DNA of 64,000 bases from contig DLNB01000005.1 in NCBI GenBank assembly GCA_002479455.1, forward strand, positions 8,560 to 72,559. Reading direction: 5' to 3'. The notes under the pieces were generated by a model that searched no databases, had not been told where the DNA came from, and saw only the letters and a list, made by a program, of their open reading frames with translations. The position numbers and the translations under genes are program-made. This document shows, piece after piece, positions 58,744 through 64,000 of this stretch (within the stretch, counting starts at the first letter, position 1; every line of letters starts with the position of its first letter). Source of the stretch: Acetothermia bacterium UBA7521 (GTDB taxonomy: Bacteria > Bipolaricaulota > Bipolaricaulia > Bipolaricaulales > Bipolaricaulaceae).

Positions 58744-59688
58744 TCAGCTTTCCTCGAGGATCTGCCTGAACTGCTCGAGCTTGCGCAGCACGGACGAGTC
58801 CCGGAGTTTCTCCAAGCCTTCCTTCTGGATCTGCCGGACCCGTTCCCGGGAGATCCCGAAGATGTCCCCCACGTCATCGAGGGTCTTCGGCTGGCTCCCG
58901 TCGAGGCCGTAGCGGAGTTCGATCACCCGTCGCTCCCGGGGGGTCAGGCGATCCTTGAGCGCCTTCTGAAGCTCCTGCTGAAGAAGCTCCTTGAACGTCT
59001 CCCGGGTTGGGGAGATCGCCCCCTCGTCCTCGATGAAGTCGCCCAGCACGGCGCCTTCGTCCTCGTAGCCAATCGGGGTGTCCAGCGACGCCGTGTACTG
59101 GGAGGTCTTCTTGGCCTTGACGATGTTGTCCACCGTCGTCTCCAGCCCCTCGGCCAACTCTTCCAAGCTCGGACCGGTGCCGTGCTCCTTGAGGTGTTCC
59201 CGCTCTGCCGTGTGGATCTTGCGGATCAGCTCGTTGATGTGCGTCGGAACGCGAATCGTGCGCGAGCGGTTGGTGATCGCGCGCAGGATCGCCTGACGGA
59301 TCCACCACGTAGCGTAGGTGGAGAATTTGTACCCCTTCCGCCAGTCGAACTTCTCAACCGCTTTCATCAAGCCGAGATTCCCTTCCTGGATCAGGTCCAG
59401 GAATGGAAGTCCGCACCCGCGGTACTTCTTGGCGATCGAGACCACCAGCCGCAGATTCGCCTCGGCCAGCTTCTCTTTCGCCTCTTTCTCGCCCGCCTCC
59501 ACGCGCTGGGCGAGGGACACCTCCTCGTCCTTCGTCAGAAGAGGGACGCGCGAGATCTCATCGAAGTAGGTCCGAATCGGGTTCTCCGGGCTACGCCGGC
59601 TTGCCCGATCGGAATCCCACCACATGACCTCCTCTTCAGCAGTGTCCTGATCCTCGCGCACTTCGTTGCCGAACCTCACGACTTCCAT
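58744..59688 (-). CDS. rpoD: Housekeeping RNA polymerase sigma factor (RpoD/SigA)
   Basis: A 314-residue primary-type sigma factor. Region 1.2 NPIRTYFDEISRVPLLTKDE, region 2 KLAEANLRLVVSIAKKYRGC, IQEGNLGLMKAVEKFDWRKG, YKFSTYATWWIRQAILRAIT, region 3 and region 4 with LTPRERRVIELRYGL and GISRERVRQIQKEGLEKLRD, the -35 helix-turn-helix. It lacks the long region 1.1 and the non-conserved insert, as in many Gram-positive and early-branching bacteria. ATG 59688 is chosen because AAGGAG lies 9 bases upstream; an ATG 24 bases earlier is less supported. Its own promoter is readable at 59774-59802. Confidence 0.95.
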   Translation of the reverse strand: MEVVRFGNEVREDQDTAEEEVMWWDSDRASRRSPENPIRTYFDEISRVPLLTKDEEVSLAQRVEAGEKEAKEKLAEANLRLVVSIAKKYRGCGLPFLDLIQEGNLGLMKAVEKFDWRKGYKFSTYATWWIRQAILRAITNRSRTIRVPTHINELIRKIHTAEREHLKEHGTGPSLEELAEGLETTVDNIVKAKKTSQYTASLDTPIGYEDEGAVLGDFIEDEGAISPTRETFKELLQQELQKALKDRLTPRERRVIELRYGLDGSQPKTLDDVGDIFGISRERVRQIQKEGLEKLRDSSVLRKLEQFRQILEES

Positions 59689-59773
59689 GGGTGTCACTCC
59701 TTGGGTCTCCATAGCATAAAGAGTTGTACGTGAAAACGAAACGATCAGCCGATGTCCTCACATCCCGACATGC

Positions 59774-59802
59774 ACTATAGCACGAATGGGCTTCGCTGTG
59801 AA
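59774..59802 (-). promoter_or_regulatory. rpoD promoter
   Basis: On the minus strand TTCACA, a 17-base spacer and TATAGT, five of six matches in each box, in an AT-rich stretch. The leader would be about 80 bases. Confidence 0.7.
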
Positions 59803-59896
59803 GAGGGGGACAATATCGTTCCTATTTGGAGTTCAGTCTATTTGGGCCATCGGAACCGGGGTGGCGCGCCCGAAGCGCCACGAGACTGACGTGGCC

Positions 59897-62800
59897 TTAG
59901 GTTTGGACGTGCCCTGGCTCTCGTGGTGAGGCGGATCCTCCAAGCCGGCGACCCAGCCCAGCGACGATCCATGGGAGAGGCCGCGCCTCGTCTGGAGGAG
60001 CCACGACCGACCGCCAGCGACGCTGCTGGCCCGCGAGGTTCGTGAACGTTCCCGTCCGCTCTGGCCACCACGGGAGGGGGGCCACGGCGCGGGCCGAGGA
60101 GAGCGACTTCGTCTTTCGATGATGGAACAGGACGAACCGCTTCAGCTTCTTGAGGTCGTCCCCGGTCGCGCCATGGTCCAACGGATCCACGCCGATTGCC
60201 AACAGCGTGTCTACAGACCCGACCCTCACCGCTGCCAGGGCATCCGCAGGAGAGGAGGCGAAGCCGGCGGCGAGAGCACCCCGAACGTTCGCGCCGCTGT
60301 ACAGGGGGATGATCTTCTTCTGACCCAGCGTCTCGAGGAGGTTCACCACGCTCTCGGCGGCACGCTCGTTCGAGGCGAACTCCGGCCCGACGAGGGTCAC
60401 CACCCTCGTCGCCTTGTTGAGGAGAACCGCTGCCTGCCCCAGCGCAGAGGTCGCTTTCCCCTTCCCGAGGAGCGCCTCGCGCAGATCGGACAGGGAGTCC
60501 GCGTGACGTCCGGGCGTGACGGCCAGTTGAAGGGTGCCACCCTTGGCCAGCCGACCCGGCTCTCCCCCGATCGCGATGACGCGGGTGCCTGAATGTCGCA
60601 TGGCAAGGCGGATCCACGATGCAAGGACCGGTTGGTCTTTCTCGAGGCGGCCATCGAGGATCAGGACAAGGTCCGCCTCGCGCAGCTCACCGAGGGTCGC
60701 CGTAGCCCCTGCTTTCCCCCAGCGCTCCTTCAGGACGCGCAAGAGGGGGGCGACCGGGGTCGCGCCGCACAGGCTGACAGACGCTTGGGGAAGTGCGTTC
60801 GCCAGGTCGCGCAGGGCCCCGTAGTCCTCGTCTGCCAGATCCGCCGCGGCGAGGATCGCGAGTCCCTTGCCGTCTGATGCCTCTCGGATGCACAAGGAGA
60901 CCTTGTCCAGAAACTCGCTCCACTCAACCTCACGGGCCCGGCCGCGCGACCGAAGCATCGGCTGTACGAGCCGGTCTTCATGCAGCTCCATGGGGGAGAG
61001 CCGGCCGCGGGAACAGGCGTTGCCGAAGCTCACCGATCGAGGGAGATCGAGATCCGTGCTCACGCGGACGATCCGCCCGGAGAGGGGCTCTACCTCGAGG
61101 AGGAGGTCGCACCCCACCGGGCACTCCCCACAGGGGGTGGCCACGGACCGAAGTCGGGCGCTGTGCACCCGTCTCGGGAGCCTCACCTCGACGAGAGCCC
61201 CCACCGGACACAACTGGACGCACATCCCGCAGCCCGTGCACTCCGAGTTCTCGATCGGCCGCAGGTACTCGGCGCCGATCGTGCCCTCGAACCCCCGCCG
61301 CACGAAGTCGATGGCGTGAAACCCCGCGATCTCGTCGCACGCCCGCACGCACCGGCCGCAGAGGATGCACTTGTCCATGTTCCGGGCGTAGAACGGGTTT
61401 GCTTCCTCGATCCGCGCGACGTGGGATCCGGCGTACCGCTCCGGCGCGGCCTCGTAGTCCACCGCGTACCGGCGGAGTTTGCACTCGTGGAGGTCGGGGC
61501 AGCCGCACTCCATGCACCGCGCGGCGTCGCGGAGGACCTGCTCTGAGTCGAGCCCGAGGTTGAGCTCTTGGAACGGGTCCGCCAGGCGCTCTGGAGCGGG
61601 GACCACGTGGGGGTGCTCCCGTTGCTGCTTGGGTCGGTCGGCGAAGTCCTCCGGCCCGAGGTCCCTCTGGACCACGTCGCACTCGTACGGTCGCCGGGGC
61701 GTGCCGACCGTCAGGTAGCGGTGGATCGACAGGGCGGCCCAGTGCCCGTCGCCGATCGCGCCGATGGCGATGTCCGGTCCGGTACGGAGGTCGCCGCACG
61801 CGAACACCCCGGGGAGCGGGGTCGCGTAGTGCTCGTCCACCTTGGGCCACCTCCCGTTGTGGATCACTTCGGGCAGCGCCGACAGATCCGCCGCCTGCCC
61901 CACCGCGGCGATCACCGTGTCTACCTCCAGGACGAACGTCGCCCCGGTCGGAACCGGCTGGCGGCGGCCCGACGCGTCGGGCGCTCCGAGTTCCATCCGC
62001 TCGCACACCAACCGCTCTACCCTCCCCTCGCCGTCGATCGTCTTCGGTGCAGCGAGGAAGACGAACTGGACCCCTTCCTCCATCGCCTCCTCCACCTCGA
62101 TCGGCTGGGCGGGCATCTCCGCCCGCGACCGGCGGTAGACCACGGTCACCTCGTCGGCCCCAAGGCGTCGGGCGCAGCGGGCGGCATCCATCGCCGTGTT
62201 CCCCCCGCCGATCACCGCCACCCGGCGGCCGATCCGGGGAGCGCGGTCGGTGTTCACGCCGTAGAGGAACCCGATCCCCGGAAGGACCCCCGGGAGGTCC
62301 TCCCCCGGCACGCGTAGGGAAGTGGACCGCCAGGATCCGAGGGCGAGGAGCACTGCGTTGTGGCGCTCCCGAAGTTCATCCAGGGTCACATCCCGGCCGA
62401 GGGAGGTCCCCGTCTTCGCCGCGATCCCGTGGGCGAGAAGCCAGTCGATCTCCGCCTGGAGCACCGCTGGCGGAAGGCGGTAGTCGGGGATCCCGTAGCG
62501 CATCATTCCCCCGAGGTACCTCTCTTTCTCGTAGATCGTGACCGCGTACCCCAGGCGCCGGAGGTAGTAGGCCGCGGACAGGCCGCCGGGGCCGCCGCCG
62601 ACCACGGCCACGGATCTCCCGTTTTCCACGATCACCGGGATCGGCCCCAGCTCGCCCTGGGCCAGACACCAGTCCCCGACGAAACGCTTGATCTCGCGGA
62701 TCGAGACTGGCTCTTGGTCCACGAAGTTCCGGCGGCAAGCCTCCTCGCACGGGGCGGGGCAGACGCGGCCGATCGACGCCGGGAGGGTCACGTTCTCGTG

Positions 62801-63211
62801 AAGCGCGGCCAAGGACTCCGCGTACCGACCCTGGGCGGCGAGGTTCACGTACCCCTGTACATCGCCCCGGGCGGGACAGGCGAGCGTGCACGGCGGGCGG
62901 CAGTCACCGACGTGGTCCGAAAGGAGGAGTTCGAGGTCGGTCTGGCGGGCGAGGCGCACACGGTCCGTGTCCGTGCGGATCTCCATCCCGGGGGTGATCT
63001 CCGTGACGCACGCCCGGACCAGGGTACGGGCGCCCTTCACCTCGACCAGACACAGAGAGCAGCCACCGTGCACGGAGAGGTGGGGATCGTGGCACAGGGT
63101 GGGGACCTCGATCCCGCAGTCCACGCACAGGGAGAGGATCGTCTGGCCCGGGTGGCCGTACGCCTCTTGCCCGTCGAGGAGAACCCTCACCGTTCGCTTC
63201 ATCTCCGACAT
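59897..63211 (-). CDS. Giant flavin/Fe-S protein: ferredoxin + NfnB/GltD-like + ferredoxins + NuoG-like tail (StnC-like)
   Basis: A 1104-residue protein joining redox modules. About 5-80: a [2Fe-2S] domain (SLCVDCGIEVPTLC, GGCSLCLVEV). About 95-185: Cys-rich DCRPPCTLACPARGD and RVCPAPCEEACRRNF, the GltD/NfnB-type [4Fe-4S] domain. About 200-460: a flavin oxidoreductase with FAD motif VAVVGGGPGGLSAAYYLRRL and NADPH-type motif VAVIGGGNTAMDAARCARRL, VVYRRSRAEMPA. About 619-670: two [4Fe-4S] ferredoxin motifs CILCGRCVRAC and CTGCGMCVQLCP. About 695-1104: a molybdopterin-oxidoreductase-like part starting CGECPVGC and ACSRGR. The first parts match the StnC/NfnB-like subunit of Sporomusa-type bifurcating transhydrogenases; the tail is extra. 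Encoded after a NuoF subunit gene. Confidence 0.85.
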   Translation of the reverse strand: MSEMKRTVRVLLDGQEAYGHPGQTILSLCVDCGIEVPTLCHDPHLSVHGGCSLCLVEVKGARTLVRACVTEITPGMEIRTDTDRVRLARQTDLELLLSDHVGDCRPPCTLACPARGDVQGYVNLAAQGRYAESLAALHENVTLPASIGRVCPAPCEEACRRNFVDQEPVSIREIKRFVGDWCLAQGELGPIPVIVENGRSVAVVGGGPGGLSAAYYLRRLGYAVTIYEKERYLGGMMRYGIPDYRLPPAVLQAEIDWLLAHGIAAKTGTSLGRDVTLDELRERHNAVLLALGSWRSTSLRVPGEDLPGVLPGIGFLYGVNTDRAPRIGRRVAVIGGGNTAMDAARCARRLGADEVTVVYRRSRAEMPAQPIEVEEAMEEGVQFVFLAAPKTIDGEGRVERLVCERMELGAPDASGRRQPVPTGATFVLEVDTVIAAVGQAADLSALPEVIHNGRWPKVDEHYATPLPGVFACGDLRTGPDIAIGAIGDGHWAALSIHRYLTVGTPRRPYECDVVQRDLGPEDFADRPKQQREHPHVVPAPERLADPFQELNLGLDSEQVLRDAARCMECGCPDLHECKLRRYAVDYEAAPERYAGSHVARIEEANPFYARNMDKCILCGRCVRACDEIAGFHAIDFVRRGFEGTIGAEYLRPIENSECTGCGMCVQLCPVGALVEVRLPRRVHSARLRSVATPCGECPVGCDLLLEVEPLSGRIVRVSTDLDLPRSVSFGNACSRGRLSPMELHEDRLVQPMLRSRGRAREVEWSEFLDKVSLCIREASDGKGLAILAAADLADEDYGALRDLANALPQASVSLCGATPVAPLLRVLKERWGKAGATATLGELREADLVLILDGRLEKDQPVLASWIRLAMRHSGTRVIAIGGEPGRLAKGGTLQLAVTPGRHADSLSDLREALLGKGKATSALGQAAVLLNKATRVVTLVGPEFASNERAAESVVNLLETLGQKKIIPLYSGANVRGALAAGFASSPADALAAVRVGSVDTLLAIGVDPLDHGATGDDLKKLKRFVLFHHRKTKSLSSARAVAPLPWWPERTGTFTNLAGQQRRWRSVVAPPDEARPLPWIVAGLGRRLGGSASPREPGHVQT

Positions 63212-63261
63212 AGCACCGACCACGCGTCCGCGAAGCGACAGAGGCGCCAACACCCCGCTCT

Positions 63262-63470
63262 CACCGCAAGGCCCGCAGAGAACGGCCCGTCAACCGAGAA
63301 CTCCACCACAGAGGGCACCAAGGACGCGAAGAAGCACACCAGGCATGAACTCTGAAGCTGGAAACCCCTGAACCCCTCCGCATTCGTCGTGCCCTCCTTG
63401 GTGATCTTGGCGGTGCAGTTCGGGGTTGATCTGCGCTCTCGGCGTCCTCGGCGGTGAGACCCGATACTCG
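63262..63470. repeat. Dispersed-repeat-filled spacer between nuoF-like and stnC-like genes
   Basis: The 262-base spacer carries degenerate copies of common environmental-genome repeats: CACCACAGAGGGCACCAAGG (63303-), GCCCTCCTTGGTGATCTTGG (63390-) and CTCGGCGTCCTCGGCGGTGA (63437-). It resembles the repeat at 17113-17150. No gene is seen in it. The two flanking genes are on the same strand and their products fit one complex, so the element was probably inserted into an operon. Confidence 0.6.
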
Positions 63471-63473
63471 CGT

Positions 63474-64000
63474 TCATGGGGACTCCAGCGAGATCGCCTG
63501 TACCGGACACACGCCGATGCACTGGCCGCAGCGGACGCAGGTTTCGTCCGCGATCGCATGCGCTGCCCGTCGCTCGCCGGAGATCGCGCCCACCGGGCAC
63601 TGGCGGGCGCAGAGGGTGCAGCCGATGCACGTCCCGGGGTCGATCCGGTAGTGGATGAGGGCCGTGCACACCTTGGCCGGACAGCGCTTGTCCACGATGT
63701 GCGCCTCGTACTCGCCCCGGAAGTAGCGCAGCGTGGTCAACACGGGATTGGGGGCCGTCTGCCCGAGCCCACAGAGCGAACCGTCCTTTACCTGGACGGA
63801 GAGCTCTTCCAGGCGCGCCAGGTCGCTCACCTCCCCTTCGCCGCGACAGATCCGCTCTAGGATCTCCAGCATCCGCCTCGTCCCGATCCGGCAGAACGGG
63901 CACTTCCCGCACGACTCGTTCTGGGTGAAGTGGAGGAAAAACCGCGCCACGTCCACCATACAGCTCGTGTCGTCGAGAACGACCATCCCGCCGGAGCCCA
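63474..64000 (-). CDS. NuoF/HydB-type flavoprotein subunit, C-terminal part (5' end outside window)
   Basis: The frame is open to the window edge; 175 codons are visible. It begins inside the NADH-dehydrogenase 51 kDa domain: FTQNESCGKCPFCRIGTRRM holds three cysteines of the [4Fe-4S] site and SLCGLGQTAPNP the fourth. It then has two C-terminal ferredoxin motifs, CIGCTLCARQCPVGAI and CVRCGQCIGVCPVQAI, absent in complex I NuoF but usual in HydB, NADP-reducing hydrogenase and Stn subunits. It would receive NADH or bifurcate electrons with FMN. The next gene on this strand is the giant NfnB-like protein. Confidence 0.93.
   Translation of the reverse strand, partial: GSGGMVVLDDTSCMVDVARFFLHFTQNESCGKCPFCRIGTRRMLEILERICRGEGEVSDLARLEELSVQVKDGSLCGLGQTAPNPVLTTLRYFRGEYEAHIVDKRCPAKVCTALIHYRIDPGTCIGCTLCARQCPVGAISGERRAAHAIADETCVRCGQCIGVCPVQAISLESP

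Noticed and set aside
63199..63470. Continuous minus-strand frame in the spacer (reads like a short protein)
   Set aside because: Its translation is the known product of dispersed repeats, not a protein family.

Overview
The window is GC-rich bacterial chromosome with tight, often overlapping operons, short intergenic gaps and no phage or plasmid genes. Gene content suggests a deep-branching anaerobe with a complex, probably two-membrane envelope: a K+-dependent type membrane pyrophosphatase, a flavin/iron-sulfur NuoF-NfnB-like redox complex, a SUF system without SufD, CIRCE-controlled groESL, and many secreted beta-rich proteins. This fits an uncultured lineage such as Bipolaricaulota (Acetothermia/OP1), but the taxon is inferred from gene content, not from a marker search.

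Layout. 1-9 kb: 3' part of an operon with a U32-like TIM-barrel protein and glutamine synthetase (its C-terminus lies outside the window); a small membrane protein with an ABC-2 exporter; an SLC13/TrkA-C permease; a two-gene unit of an F390-synthetase/PaaK-like adenylating enzyme and a multi-pass acyltransferase-like protein; a HIT protein. 9-18 kb: baeRF family 3 protein plus TreT-like trehalose synthase; tlyA - aminotransferase - UPF0173 hydrolase; ddl; xth; a nitrilase fused in frame to a GxxExxY domain. 18-24.5 kb: an envelope cluster with two DUF4384-type secreted proteins flanking a 1157-residue parallel beta-helix protein. 24.5-34 kb: tdk-sufC-sufB-sufS-sufU on the minus strand and, divergently, a sugar-type ABC importer (permease, binding protein, permease, no ATPase) ending in a secreted nuclease-phosphatase fusion. 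34-41 kb: a second ABC-2 exporter, a GNAT enzyme and hppA; then two paralogous secreted coiled-coil proteins with C-terminal membrane anchors. 41-46 kb: smc-scpA-scpB-rpsI-rpmE-DUF1385, with an unusually short SMC. 46-49 kb: efp-asp23-asp23-amaP-nusB-PHP on the minus strand. 49.5-54 kb: two large secreted surface proteins and a DUF2227 protein. 54-60 kb: groES-groEL with promoter and CIRCE, topA, and rpoD converging on topA. 60-64 kb: a 1104-residue multidomain flavin/Fe-S protein preceded by a NuoF-type subunit running off the window edge.

How genes may work together. The most system-like locus is at 28.2-34.2 kb: a secreted protein joining a thermonuclease domain to a purple-acid-phosphatase-like domain is encoded 9 bp after an ABC permease gene, and the divergent neighbour is thymidine kinase. 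This suggests uptake of products of extracellular nucleic acid breakdown. The second is the NuoF-like plus giant NfnB/NuoG-like pair at 59.9-64 kb, which resembles electron-bifurcating transhydrogenases of the Sporomusa (Stn) type but carries an extra molybdopterin-oxidoreductase-like tail. Several sigma-70 style promoters with 17-bp spacers (16 bp for groES), good rho-independent terminators, and dispersed repeats of the kind common in environmental genomes can also be read. No tRNA, rRNA, CRISPR array or insertion sequence was found.
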